From NCBI RefSeq assembly GCF_008704495.1, contig NZ_CP023699.1:4216001-4280000 (forward strand): a DNA stretch of 64,000 bases, written 5' to 3'. Made by a program: the position numbers and the translations under genes. Shown here in pieces: positions 28,486 through 37,948 of this stretch (its first letter is position 1; every line of letters starts with the position of its first letter). This DNA comes from Streptomyces kanamyceticus. Lineage in GTDB: Bacteria > Actinomycetota > Actinomycetes > Streptomycetales > Streptomycetaceae. The notes below the pieces were generated by a model, which was given only the letters and a program-made list of their open reading frames with translations, was not told the origin of the DNA and ran no database searches.

Positions 28486-29352
28486 CCAGGCCCCTGCCTT
28501 CGCGCGCTCCTGTACGTACTCCGAGAAGTCGCGCGGCTCTCGGCCCAGGACGTCCCTGACTCCCGACGTGGGCGTCGCGTTGTGGCCCTCGGAGAGGAAG
28601 ACGAACACGTGGGCCAGCGAGCGGGCCGCCTCGTCGGGGACGCCGTCCGCGACGAGTTCGGCCACGTACTGCTCCTCCGTGACGTGCTCGAAGCGCATCG
28701 GCCGGCCGGACGCCGCGGCGATCTCCGCGACCGCGTCGCCGAAGGAGAGCGCGCGCGGGCCCGTGAGCTCGTAGACGCGGTGCGTGTGGCCCTCCTCGGT
28801 GAGGAGCGCGGCCGCCACCTCGGCGATGTCCGTCACGTCGATGAAGGGCTCCGGCACGTCGCCGGTGGGCAGCGCGAGGCGCCCGGCGAGCAGGGGCCCG
28901 TGGAAGAGGTCCTCGTCGAAGTTCTGCGCGAAGTTGTTGGGCCGGATCACGGTCCAGTCGACGTCCGCGTCACGGACCGCCTGCTCCGCCTCCGCCATGC
29001 CCGGCTCGAACGAGTGGCCGTACAGCTCGACCCCGCGGCCCGACAGGACCACGAAGCGCCGCACGCCCGCGGCCTTGGCCTGCGCGATGAAGTCGGCGAT
29101 CGGCTCGGCCTCGGTCGGTACGACCAGGTAGAGCGCCCTGACACCCGCGAGGGCGGGCGCCCAGGTGGCGCGGTCGGTCCAGTCGAAGCGGGTCCCCGAG
29201 GTCCGCGAGGCGGCGCGGACGGCATGCCCCGCCGCGCGCAGCCTGGCCACCACGTGGCGTCCTGTCTTGCCGGTGGCGCCGAGTACGAGGATGGGGTCGG
29301 TGGACTCAGCGGTCTGGGTGGACTGGGTGGTCTGCTGCTCGGTCTCTGTCAT
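28474..29352 (-). CDS. NmrA/NAD(P)H-binding family protein
   Basis: The 292-residue atypical SDR has LVLGATGKTGRHVVARLRAA near residue 22 as its dinucleotide site, then DWTVIRPNNFAQNFDEDLFH and VYELTGPRALSFGDAVAEIA, typical of NmrA-like proteins. It probably binds NADP(H); the reaction is unknown. ATG 29350-29352 (MTETEQQTTQ) is preferred over the frame start at 29394. It is divergent from an AraC-type regulator that likely controls it. Confidence 0.87.
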   Translation of the reverse strand: MTETEQQTTQSTQTAESTDPILVLGATGKTGRHVVARLRAAGHAVRAASRTSGTRFDWTDRATWAPALAGVRALYLVVPTEAEPIADFIAQAKAAGVRRFVVLSGRGVELYGHSFEPGMAEAEQAVRDADVDWTVIRPNNFAQNFDEDLFHGPLLAGRLALPTGDVPEPFIDVTDIAEVAAALLTEEGHTHRVYELTGPRALSFGDAVAEIAAASGRPMRFEHVTEEQYVAELVADGVPDEAARSLAHVFVFLSEGHNATPTSGVRDVLGREPRDFSEYVQERAKAGAWAPR

Positions 29353-29438
29353 GGGGCCAGCCAACTCTCCTTGCGCGGCGCGTGACATGGGCATCCGTCT
29401 CGCAGGGATCGGTGTCCGTCTACGTCTACCGTGGGGGC

Positions 29439-30311
29439 ATGGATGCTCTGGGGGATCTGCTGCGCGGGATACGGGCGGACGGGGCGCGGTTCGACCGTGC
29501 GGTCCTGACGGGACCGTGGGAGGTGACGTGCGCCGAGGGCGCCGCCCTCGAACTGATCACCGTGGTGCGCGGCTCGGCACTGATCACCGCGGAGTCGGAC
29601 GAACCACGGACCCTGCACGAGGGTGACACCGCGATCGTCTCCACGACCGCGCCCTACACGGCGGCGCGCACGGGCGGCCCGGGCTCCGGCGGGTGTGAAC
29701 TGGTCTTCGGTGCCTACCAGTTCGACGGCTGCGTCGGACGGCGGCTGATCAGCGCGCTGCCGCCGCTGCTCGTCGTCCCCGGCGGCGCGGAGTGCCTGCC
29801 CATCATCGAGCTGATCGCCGCCGAGGTGGCCGCCGACCGCCCCGGCCGTCAGTACGTGATGGACCGGATGCTCGACTGGATGCTGGCCTGCACCCTGCGC
29901 GACTGGTTCGACCTGCCGGGCTCCCGCCCGCCCGCCTGGTACCGCGCGCTCGGCGACGACGTGGTGGGCCCCGCCCTGCGCGCCATGCACGACGAACCCG
30001 CGCGGTCCTGGACGGTGGCGGCGCTCGCCGCGCGCTCCCAGGTCTCGCGCGCGGCCTTCGCCCGCAGCTTCACCGACCTGGTGGGCAGGCCCCCGATGGC
30101 GTACCTCACTGAGTGGCGCATGACGCTCGCCGCCGAACTGCTCGCCGAGCCCGGCGCGACGGTCGCCGCGGTGGCGGGGCAGGTCGGGTACGCCGACGGG
30201 TTCGGGTTCAGCGACGCCTTCAAGCGGATCAGGGGCATCGCGCCGAGCGGCTACCGCGCGTCGCTGACCGGGAACCGGACGGCCGCGGGCTCCCTCAGAG
30301 CGGCGGGCTGA
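29439..30311 (+). CDS. AraC-family transcriptional regulator
   Basis: The 290-residue regulator has an N-terminal cupin-like sensing domain (LTGPWEVTCAEGAALELITV, YTAARTGGPGSGGCELVFGA) and a C-terminal AraC pair of helix-turn-helices (WTVAALAARSQVSRAAFARS; QVGYADGFGFSDAFKRIRGI). This is the common 'cupin_6 plus HTH_18' type. ATG 29439 is used. Two TCCGTCT direct repeats lie in the 86-bp divergent gap to the NmrA-like gene. Its 3' end overlaps the convergent MFS gene by 61 bp. Confidence 0.9.
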   Translation: MDALGDLLRGIRADGARFDRAVLTGPWEVTCAEGAALELITVVRGSALITAESDEPRTLHEGDTAIVSTTAPYTAARTGGPGSGGCELVFGAYQFDGCVGRRLISALPPLLVVPGGAECLPIIELIAAEVAADRPGRQYVMDRMLDWMLACTLRDWFDLPGSRPPAWYRALGDDVVGPALRAMHDEPARSWTVAALAARSQVSRAAFARSFTDLVGRPPMAYLTEWRMTLAAELLAEPGATVAAVAGQVGYADGFGFSDAFKRIRGIAPSGYRASLTGNRTAAGSLRAAG

Positions 30312-31771
30312 CCGCCACCCGCGACGGGCCCGCTCCCGCCCGCGTGGCCGCCGGACGCACCCCTTCCCTTGCGTGCGCCGCGTACGCCGACCACCGCGAC
30401 GACCACGCCGAGGCCCGCCATGACCACCGGGACGATCAGCGCCACCCGGAACGCCGACAGGTCCACGCCGTCCGCCCCGCCCCCGTGGCCCGCCCCGCCC
30501 GCGTGCCCGCCGGACGAGACGAGTCCGTAGACCGCGGTCACGGCGGAGATGCCGATCGCCGCGCCGAACTGCGTGGCGGTGTGCAGCAGTCCGCTCGCCA
30601 GGCCCTGCTCCTTCGCGGCCACGCCGTCCGTCGCCGCGATCATCTGCGGGCCGAGCGTGAGCGCGAAGCCGGTGCCCGCGAGGAGCAGCGTCGGGAACAT
30701 CGCCAGATACGACCAGTCGGCGCCGACCGGCAGGAACAGCGCGTACGCCGCGAAGGCCATCAGGAAGCCACCGAGGATCACGCGCGCGTTGCCGAACCGC
30801 CTGACCAGGCGCGGGGTGAGCGTCGGCGAAAGCAGCACGTCGCAGCCCAGCACGAGCATCGCGACGGCGGTCTGCCAGGACGGCCAGCCGCGCAGCTCCT
30901 GGAGGTACAGCGTCAGGACGAACTGGAAGCCCATGAACGCCCCGAGGTAGAGCAGCGACCCGAGCCCGGCCCGCACCACGGACCCCGTACGGAAGATCCC
31001 GAGCCGCACCAGCGGATCCGCCGTGCGCCGCTCGATCCCCACGAACGCGGCGATCAGCAGCAGCCCCACGACCACCGCGGCGACCGTCAACGGCCAGTCG
31101 GCGAAGCCGTGTTCGAGCCGGACGATGCCGTACGCCAGGAGCAGCATGGCCCCGGCAGCGGCGGCGGCCCCCGGCAGGTCGAACCGCCGGGACCGCTTCG
31201 GCCCTGTGGGCGCCTGTGCCGGGGGGACGAGCCGCAGCGCCGCGGCCAGGATCGCGGCCGCGAAGAACACCGGCGTGAAGAACACCCACTGCCAGCCGAG
31301 CTCGGTGAGCAGCCCGCCCACGACGAGGCCGAGCGAGAAGCCGCCCGCGGACGTCCCCGCGAAGACGAGCAGCGCCTTGTTCCGCTCGGGCCCCTCCTCG
31401 TACGAGGTGGTGATGATCGACATCGCGGCGGGCGTCATGAACGCCGCGGCCACACCGGTGACGAACCGCGCGACGACCAGCATCCACCCCTCGGTCGCGA
31501 AGCCGCCGAGGCCCGAGAAGACCAGGAAGACCCCGAGCCAGACGAGGAACATCCGCCGTCTGCCCAGCAGATCGGCCGCCCGGCCGCCGAGCAGCGTGAA
31601 GCCCGCGTACCCGAGGACGTAGGCGCTGACCACCCACGCCGCCGTGGCGGTCGAAAGGCCCAGGTCGGACCGGATCGAGGGGATCGCGATCGCGACCATG
31701 GCGATGTCGATGCCCTCCAGGAACACCGTCCCGCAGAGGACGAGCAGCAGCGCCCAGGCGCGTGCACCCAT
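30251..31771 (-). CDS. MFS transporter, DHA2-type drug exporter
   Basis: The 506-residue membrane protein of the EmrB/QacA-like (DHA2) group has probably 14 helices. It has GIDIAMVAIAIPSIRSDLGL in helix 1, the MFS motif GGRAADLLGRRRMFLVWL, and a Gly/His-rich loop before the last helix. It exports small toxic molecules driven by protons. ATG 31769-31771 has AAGGAG eight bases upstream. It is divergent from an HxlR regulator, the usual arrangement for a repressor and its efflux target. Confidence 0.9.
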   Translation of the reverse strand: MGARAWALLLVLCGTVFLEGIDIAMVAIAIPSIRSDLGLSTATAAWVVSAYVLGYAGFTLLGGRAADLLGRRRMFLVWLGVFLVFSGLGGFATEGWMLVVARFVTGVAAAFMTPAAMSIITTSYEEGPERNKALLVFAGTSAGGFSLGLVVGGLLTELGWQWVFFTPVFFAAAILAAALRLVPPAQAPTGPKRSRRFDLPGAAAAAGAMLLLAYGIVRLEHGFADWPLTVAAVVVGLLLIAAFVGIERRTADPLVRLGIFRTGSVVRAGLGSLLYLGAFMGFQFVLTLYLQELRGWPSWQTAVAMLVLGCDVLLSPTLTPRLVRRFGNARVILGGFLMAFAAYALFLPVGADWSYLAMFPTLLLAGTGFALTLGPQMIAATDGVAAKEQGLASGLLHTATQFGAAIGISAVTAVYGLVSSGGHAGGAGHGGGADGVDLSAFRVALIVPVVMAGLGVVVAVVGVRGARKGRGASGGHAGGSGPVAGGGQPAALREPAAVRFPVSDAR

Positions 31772-31798
31772 GATGGAGCTCCTTCGAAGGCGGGGACA

Positions 31799-31895
31799 GT
31801 TACTCGGCCGAGGGTCGGTTCCCTCTTGTAACCAATGGCATCCTGCGGCAGCATCGAGAGGCATGGAAGAAGGCACTTTGAAGTCACCGAGTAAC
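31799..31895. promoter_or_regulatory. Inverted GTTACTCG / CGAGTAAC sites between exporter and HxlR gene
   Basis: GTTACTCG at 31799-31806 and its exact inverse CGAGTAAC at 31888-31895 flank the promoter, the second one inside the start of the hxlR gene. Another TTGTAACC lies between them. These may be half-sites for the HxlR regulator. Confidence 0.4.
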
Positions 31896-32330
31896 CGCGA
31901 AGGCACCGTGGACCACAAGGGCTCCGTGGACTACGGAGACGCCGATCCCTTCCAGTGGGACACCCGCGAGGACTGCCAGGTGCGGCAGATCCTCGACCGG
32001 GTCGCCGACAAGTGGTCCCTCCTCGTCATCGCGCTCCTGGACCGCCGCCGCCTGCGCTTCACCGAGCTGCGGCGCGAGATCGACGGGATCAGCCAGCGCA
32101 TGCTCACGGTCACGCTGCGGCAGCTGGAGCGCGACGGCCTGGTGAAGCGCACCGTGCATCCGGTCGTGCCGCCCCGCGTCGAGTACGAACTCACCCCGCT
32201 CGGCGGCACCTTGCACCACACCATCCAGACCCTGGTCTCCTGGACGGAGGAGCACCAGAACGAGATCGCCGTGGCCCGCGCCGACTACGACGCGCGCGCC
32301 GCCGCGGAGGAGTCGACCGGGGTGCGCTGA
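31863..32330 (+). CDS. HxlR/DUF24-family transcriptional regulator
   Basis: The 155-residue winged-helix protein has Cys38 in DTREDCQVRQI, VADKWSLLVIALLDRRRLRF, the recognition region QRMLTVTLRQLERDGLVKR, and PVVPPRVEYELTPLGGTLH. ATG 31863 is used; GTG 31909 would give a more normal DUF24 length. It likely represses the divergent exporter. Its 3' end overlaps the convergent membrane-protein gene by 46 bp. Confidence 0.9.
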   Translation: MEEGTLKSPSNREGTVDHKGSVDYGDADPFQWDTREDCQVRQILDRVADKWSLLVIALLDRRRLRFTELRREIDGISQRMLTVTLRQLERDGLVKRTVHPVVPPRVEYELTPLGGTLHHTIQTLVSWTEEHQNEIAVARADYDARAAAEESTGVR

Positions 32331-33418
32331 GCGACGCAGGCGTACTGAGAGACGGTGACGGGCTGAGCGACGGTCGCGCGCCCGGCCCCGGGTATGAGCC
32401 CGGTGGCGGGAGCGTGCCGGGCGGCGAGGAACACGGAGACCACCCAGAGCAGCCCCAGGTCGACGCCCAGCTCGACGACCGCCGCGAACTGGTCCGTCGT
32501 GAACTTGAATATCTGGCCGACCAGGAGGTCCACGAGCAGGGCGGCCCGGAACAGCCGCAGGGCCGCCGTCCGGTCCCGCCGCAGCCGTAGCAGACCGGCA
32601 ACCCCCAGCGTCGCCGACGCGACCTCGGTGAGTGCGACGGCCAACTGGGCGCCCGGCTGCGGTTCACGCGCCAGCTGTCCGGCGAAGAGGTCGAAGGACA
32701 TCCAGCCCGCGAACAGCAGCGCCTCGGTCAGCAGACAGGCCACGGCGATCGCACACACGAGCCGGGTCCTGGCCAGCCACCGCAGCCCGCGCCCCACGCC
32801 CTCCACCCAGCGCCGCCACCACACGGGCGGCGCCGGTGGACGCTCGGGGACGGCGGCGAGCAGCCGAAGCAGCGCCGCGTCCACCTCCCGGTCCGAACCC
32901 TCGACGAGCCGCAGCGCCACCTGACGCTGCTCGGCCGTGAGACCGCCGGTGACTCCCGCGAGGGCGAGGTCGGCGGCGTTCGCCGTGCGCTGCCCCGCGT
33001 CGAGGGCCGCGCTGTCCGCCGTACGACGGCGCAGGGCATGGGCGAGCAGGAGCAGCAGCGCGAAGCTCAAGTAGATGATCCCGGCGGCCGGTTGGTAGAA
33101 GTACCCCGGCTCGTCCGTGATCTGTTTGCCTATCTCGTCGATGAACAGGCCGAAGCCGACGCCCCCGACGAAGGCCCCGGTCAGCCGGGCCGCCCGCCCG
33201 AGGAAGCCGAGCGTCAGCAGGATCGCCGCCATCATCAGCAGCCCGCCCCACAGCATGTGGGCGATGTGCAGCTGACTGTCGCCGCCCCCGCCGAGCTTGG
33301 GGTACCCCGCCTGGGCGAGGAAGGCGCGGGTGACCAGGACCGTGGCGATCCCGGTCAGCGCGAAGACGTTCAGCGGGACGGCGGCGTCGGCGGCACGCAC
33401 GAGAGTTCTACGCCGCAT
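32285..33418 (-). CDS. Conserved multi-pass membrane protein
   Basis: The 377-residue protein has about eight hydrophobic segments in two groups: four from about residues 10-130 (LNVFALTGIATVLVTRAFLA, HIAHMLWGGLLMMAAILLTL, FLIDEIGKQ-like turn), a charged middle of about 80 residues, then more helices up to about residue 345. FGLFIDEIGKQITDEPGYFY is a striking conserved-looking loop. I do not know its function. ATG 33416-33418 is used. It is read toward the HxlR gene and overlaps its end. Confidence 0.75.
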   Translation of the reverse strand: MRRRTLVRAADAAVPLNVFALTGIATVLVTRAFLAQAGYPKLGGGGDSQLHIAHMLWGGLLMMAAILLTLGFLGRAARLTGAFVGGVGFGLFIDEIGKQITDEPGYFYQPAAGIIYLSFALLLLLAHALRRRTADSAALDAGQRTANAADLALAGVTGGLTAEQRQVALRLVEGSDREVDAALLRLLAAVPERPPAPPVWWRRWVEGVGRGLRWLARTRLVCAIAVACLLTEALLFAGWMSFDLFAGQLAREPQPGAQLAVALTEVASATLGVAGLLRLRRDRTAALRLFRAALLVDLLVGQIFKFTTDQFAAVVELGVDLGLLWVVSVFLAARHAPATGLIPGAGRATVAQPVTVSQYACVAQRTPVDSSAAARAS

Positions 33419-33569
33419 GAACCCGCCCCCCTCTCTCCGATCGCGCGACGGGTCGTGTGAGTCCGTCGTGTGATTCCAGAGTGGCCCGAGCCACACCCCG
33501 CCGTGATCCGGGACCACCCCGACCCGCCCCCCAAAGCCCCCCTAGGTGAGGGGAGTTCACCAACCACTC

Positions 33570-33592
33570 GGTAACCGATATAACTGGTTACC
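33570..33592 (+). promoter_or_regulatory. Perfect inverted repeat GGTAACC-N9-GGTTACC at the VOC gene start
   Basis: The 7-bp arms at 33570-33576 and 33586-33592 end directly before the ATG at 33593. The arms share GTAAC/GTTAC with the sites at the HxlR-exporter promoter 1.7 kb away. An operator is likely; no room is left for a ribosome binding site, so the mRNA could be leaderless. Confidence 0.55.
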
Positions 33593-34045
33593 ATGACCAC
33601 CCTGCACTGGAAACTCGTCATCGACGCCAACGACCCGCACGCCCAGGCGGTCTTCTGGAGCGAGACGCTCGGCTATGAGATCGAGGACAACAGCGCCCTG
33701 ATCGAACGGCTCCTCGGCATCGGCGCGGCGCCCGAGGCCGCGACCCTCGACTTCCGCGGCCGTCGCGCCTGGCGCGACCTCATCGCCGTCCGGCACCCCG
33801 ACGACCCGTACGACGAGGCCACCGGCACGGGCCTGCTCCGCAGGATCCTCTTCCAGCGCGTGCCCGAGACGAAGAGCGGCAAGAACCGGCTGCACCTCGA
33901 CGTGCACTCCGAGCCGGGCCGCCGCGACGACGAAGTCGCGCGCCTGCAAGGGCTCGGCGCCTCGGTCGACCAGCACGTCAAGGAGCCCGGCGGCGAGTGG
34001 GTGATCATGAAGGACCCGGAGGGCAACGAGTTCTGCGTGCACTGA
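33593..34045 (+). CDS. VOC superfamily (glyoxalase-like) protein
   Basis: The 150-residue protein of the vicinal-oxygen-chelate fold starts LHWKLVIDANDPHAQAVFWS and ends EWVIMKDPEGNEFCVH, the usual opening and closing of the glyoxalase/bleomycin-resistance-like 'Glyoxalase_6' group. It could bind a drug or metabolise a small molecule; the exact activity cannot be told. A tandem duplication covers its last codons and stop. Confidence 0.87.
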   Translation: MTTLHWKLVIDANDPHAQAVFWSETLGYEIEDNSALIERLLGIGAAPEAATLDFRGRRAWRDLIAVRHPDDPYDEATGTGLLRRILFQRVPETKSGKNRLHLDVHSEPGRRDDEVARLQGLGASVDQHVKEPGGEWVIMKDPEGNEFCVH

Positions 34046-34064
34046 ACGAGTTCCGCGTGCACCG
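34025..34064 (+). repeat. 20-bp tandem duplication across a stop codon
   Basis: 34025-34044 and 34045-34064 are the same 20-mer apart from two bases (AACGAGTTCTGCGTGCACTG versus the copy). The first copy encodes the VOC protein C-terminus; the second begins within its TGA stop. Confidence 0.8.
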
Positions 34065-34074
34065 ACAGAACGCC

Positions 34075-34962
34075 TCAGTCCCCCGTCGGCTTCTTCAGCA
34101 CCTCGACCAGCGCCGAGATGCTGTGCTCGCGATGCCCCCGCTCGACCGCCCTGCGCACCAGGTCGTTGAGGGGCTCGACCCAGGACGCGTCGATGTTCGC
34201 CTCCCTGGCGAGCTCCTCCTCGTATCCGATCGCTTCGTGGAACACGCCCACGGAGGAGGCCGGTCGGCTGTAGTCGCCGGAGTCGATCTCCTGCGCCAGC
34301 ATCGGCAGGAGGGAGGCGATCATCTCCAGCCACTTGACCTCGTAGCGCACCATCGAGCTCACCGGCAGCCCGCGCGCCTGCACGAGAGCGGCGCCCTGGA
34401 AGAAGCCGACCAGCGCCGGAAGGAGCGTGGCTCCGACGGCCGACTCGTAGAGGGCGGCGAGATCGGGGTCCGCCCCCAGGTGCACGGTGTCGCCGCCGAG
34501 GACCCGCAAGGTGTCCACGTGTTCGTCGAAGGTCGCGCGATCGCCCGCGTAGTAGAGCAGCGTGTCCGGCGCGCCGACCGCCGCGGGCACGTTCTTGACC
34601 GCGCCGTCGAGGAACCGCGCGCCCCGCTCCGCCGCCCAGGCCGCCATCGCGCGGGCGCCCGCGGGAGTCCCCGAGTTGAGGGTGACCAGCGTACGTCCCG
34701 CGAGCCCGGCGGCGGCCGGTTCCAGTGCCGCGCGCGTGGCCTCGTACGTGGTCAGGCAGGTGATGATCAGCGGGCTCGCGGCGACCGCCGCCTCGATGGA
34801 CGCCGCGTGCGTCGCGCCCTTGGCGACGAGCGGCGCCGCCTTGCTCGCGCTGCGGTTCCATACGGCCGTCGGACGGCCCGCGTCGACGTAGGCGTCGGCC
34901 AGGGCCGCGCCCATCGAGCCGAGTCCGATGACCGTCACGGGGGTGCCTGTGCCGTCCGTCAT
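34075..34962 (-). CDS. NAD(P)-dependent oxidoreductase, imine reductase-like
   Basis: The 295-residue protein of the beta-hydroxyacid dehydrogenase/imine reductase group has GLGSMGAALADAYVDAGRPT (GxGxxG at 13-18) and VWNRSASKAAPLVAKGA in the NADP domain, followed by a helical C-terminal domain that would form a domain-swapped dimer. The C-terminus lacks the catalytic Lys pattern of true hydroxyisobutyrate dehydrogenases as far as I can see, which favours the imine-reductase branch. ATG 34960-34962 has AGGAG six bases upstream. Confidence 0.82.
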   Translation of the reverse strand: MTDGTGTPVTVIGLGSMGAALADAYVDAGRPTAVWNRSASKAAPLVAKGATHAASIEAAVAASPLIITCLTTYEATRAALEPAAAGLAGRTLVTLNSGTPAGARAMAAWAAERGARFLDGAVKNVPAAVGAPDTLLYYAGDRATFDEHVDTLRVLGGDTVHLGADPDLAALYESAVGATLLPALVGFFQGAALVQARGLPVSSMVRYEVKWLEMIASLLPMLAQEIDSGDYSRPASSVGVFHEAIGYEEELAREANIDASWVEPLNDLVRRAVERGHREHSISALVEVLKKPTGD

Positions 34963-35045
34963 GTAGTGCTCCTGTCCCGGGTGGGTGAAGGGGAAGCGGT
35001 GTCGCCCCTCATGCTCGGGTGGCCGCGACGAAACCCTCAAGTACC

Positions 35046-35063
35046 CACTAAATAGTGCGCACT
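35046..35063. promoter_or_regulatory. Overlapping palindromes upstream of the imine-reductase-like gene
   Basis: CACTAAATAGTG (35046-35057) and AGTGCGCACT (35054-35063) are overlapping palindromes about 85 bases before the reductase start, in the divergent gap to the GT-C-like gene. They could be a regulator site. Confidence 0.35.
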
Positions 35064-35148
35064 TACCCCTAGGTGGGTGACCGGCGGCCTTCTGTGCCGC
35101 GCGCGGTGGCAAGCTGATGGTGACGCCCCGTCAGCCAGGAAGGCCGGT

Positions 35149-36603
35149 ATGCCTCCGAGACACACCGCCCTTACCGACGCCGAACGCGCCCACCGTCTCC
35201 TCCTAACCACCTGCGCCGCTTTCGCCCTGCTCTCCCTGGTCCTCGTCCCGCCCTCCCTGCCCCTCGGCTGGGACGAACTCGTGTACGCCAGCCGGTTCTC
35301 CCCGTACGCGCCCGCCACCCCCTTCAGCGCGCCCCGCACCCGCGGCGTCCCGTTCCTCATCGCGCCCGTCGCCTCCTGGAGCGATTCGGTCGTGCTGCTC
35401 AGGCTCTGGCTCACCCTGCTCTCCGCGACCGCGCTCTACCTGGGGTTCCGCCCCTGGCTCCGCGCGGCGCACCGGCCGTCGGCGGCTGCCGTCGCGGCCG
35501 CGCTGTACGGCGGCCTGTGGGTCGCGCTGTTCTACGCGAGCGCCGCGATGCCCAACCACTACACGGCGATGGGCGCCGTCGGGGCGGTCGGCCTCTTCCT
35601 GCGGGCGCGACCGGCCCCCGCCGCGTACGCGGGGATCGCGGCCTGGCTCGCCCTCGCCACCCTGATGCGGCCCAACGACGGCGCCGCGATCGCCGTGCCG
35701 CTCCTGCTCGCCGCCCTGCTCGTACCGGCCCTGCGGAGTCACGGTCGCCTGCTGGCCGTGCTCGGCGGGCTCGCGGCGGGGGCGCTGCCCTGGCTCATCG
35801 AGGCGTACGTCCGTTTCGGCGGGGTCCGCGAGCGGCTCGCGCGGGCCAGTGAAGTCCAAGGCGATCTGCGGCCCTTGCTTTCCTTCACGCACCAGCTCAC
35901 GGTCCTGGACGGCCCGTTGCTCTGCCGCCCCTGCGACAGCGACGGCATCAGGCTGGTGACGGCGGAATGGTGGCTCCTGCTGCCGATCCTGCTGACCGCC
36001 GGGCTCCTGGCCCTGCGTCGTCGCACCCCCCGCGCCCTGCCCGCCCACGCCCTGGCCCTCCTCACGGCCCTCTCCGCCGCCCTCCCCTACCTCCTCCTCG
36101 TCCCCTACGCCGCTCCCCGGTTCCTCCTCCCCACCCACGCCCTGCTCGCCCCCACGGCTGCGACGGGGCTGCTCCCGCTGGCCGGGCACGCGCGCGGCGC
36201 CGGGCGGGCCCGTGCGGTGGGTGTCGTGCTCCCGCTCGCTCTCGCCCTGGCCCTCGTCGGCCACCTCATAACCCAACTCCAGCTCGTCCAGGGCAACTCC
36301 AGGATCCAAGCGGGCGCCCGCGGCGACTGGGCGCGGGTCGCCGAGGCGCTGAACGCGCGGGGCGTCGGCGGCGACAGCGCAGCCTCCCCCTGCGTCCTGC
36401 GCGGGAACACCTCCGTGATCCCCATCGCGTACGCCACGGGATGCGAGCCCGGCGGATCCGCGCGGTCCACCGCCGACCCCACCCCCGCCCCCGCCGCCCT
36501 CGTGCTCCGCGACGCCGCGCCCCCGCGCTGGGCCCGCGACTGGCCGCGCCACGCCGTGCCGGGCACCTACGCCCCCGGCTGGGTCGTCCACGTACGCCCC
36601 TGA
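35149..36603 (+). CDS. Multi-pass membrane protein, possible GT-C glycosyltransferase
   Basis: The 484-residue protein has about ten membrane segments. The first extracytoplasmic loop has Asp42-Glu43 in LPLGWDELVYASRF, the position where GT-C enzymes (ArnT, PMT, mannosyltransferases) keep their catalytic acidic pair. Length and topology agree with that fold, which transfers sugars from polyprenyl-phosphate carriers outside the membrane. I cannot name the donor or acceptor. ATG 35149 follows AGGAAGG at five bases. Confidence 0.7.
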   Translation: MPPRHTALTDAERAHRLLLTTCAAFALLSLVLVPPSLPLGWDELVYASRFSPYAPATPFSAPRTRGVPFLIAPVASWSDSVVLLRLWLTLLSATALYLGFRPWLRAAHRPSAAAVAAALYGGLWVALFYASAAMPNHYTAMGAVGAVGLFLRARPAPAAYAGIAAWLALATLMRPNDGAAIAVPLLLAALLVPALRSHGRLLAVLGGLAAGALPWLIEAYVRFGGVRERLARASEVQGDLRPLLSFTHQLTVLDGPLLCRPCDSDGIRLVTAEWWLLLPILLTAGLLALRRRTPRALPAHALALLTALSAALPYLLLVPYAAPRFLLPTHALLAPTAATGLLPLAGHARGAGRARAVGVVLPLALALALVGHLITQLQLVQGNSRIQAGARGDWARVAEALNARGVGGDSAASPCVLRGNTSVIPIAYATGCEPGGSARSTADPTPAPAALVLRDAAPPRWARDWPRHAVPGTYAPGWVVHVRP

Positions 36604-36742
36604 GGGCCGACGCGCCCGATATCCGTAACTCCCTGCCCGTTTTGCGCTCTTGACGTCACCACGGCCCCACCCGCACCATCAGGCCCATTCGAACTCGTAC
36701 GCCATACGAGCGAGTCACCCCACACAAAAACGGAATACGTAA

Positions 36743-37729
<987 letters not shown>

Positions 37730-37742
37730 GCGCCCCTGAAAC

Positions 37743-37817
37743 GGGTGCCTCCGTAGCGGGTGCCTCCGTAGCGGGTGCCTCCGTAGCGGGCGTCTCCGTA
37801 ATGCGCGTCTCCGTAGT
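37743..37817. repeat. 15-bp tandem repeat, five units
   Basis: GGGTGCCTCCGTAGC is repeated exactly three times (37743-37787) and then twice in degraded form to 37817, just after the aminopeptidase stop. It lies in non-coding DNA. Confidence 0.85.
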
Positions 37818-37859
37818 CGGCGCGCCCACAACAGGCACCCCTGCCCCATGACCCTGGAC

Positions 37860-37902
37860 GCGATTGCTTGCGCGTGCATATAGTGCGCGTGCAAGTAATC
37901 GC
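37860..37902. promoter_or_regulatory. Long inverted repeat, likely operator of the FMN reductase gene
   Basis: GCGATTGCTTGC (37860-37871) faces GCAAGTAATCGC (37891-37902), one mismatch in 12, with GTGCATATAGTG between. The centre could contain the -10 box. It lies 47 bases before the start at 37949. The controlling regulator is not encoded next to it. Confidence 0.6.
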
Positions 37903-37948
37903 CGCCCGGCCGCATGCGACGCGACCGGCCGAGCCCAGGGGGACTCCC

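Noticed and set aside
37743..37817. Possible CRISPR array
   Set aside because: The 15-bp units are directly joined with no spacers, so it is a simple tandem repeat.
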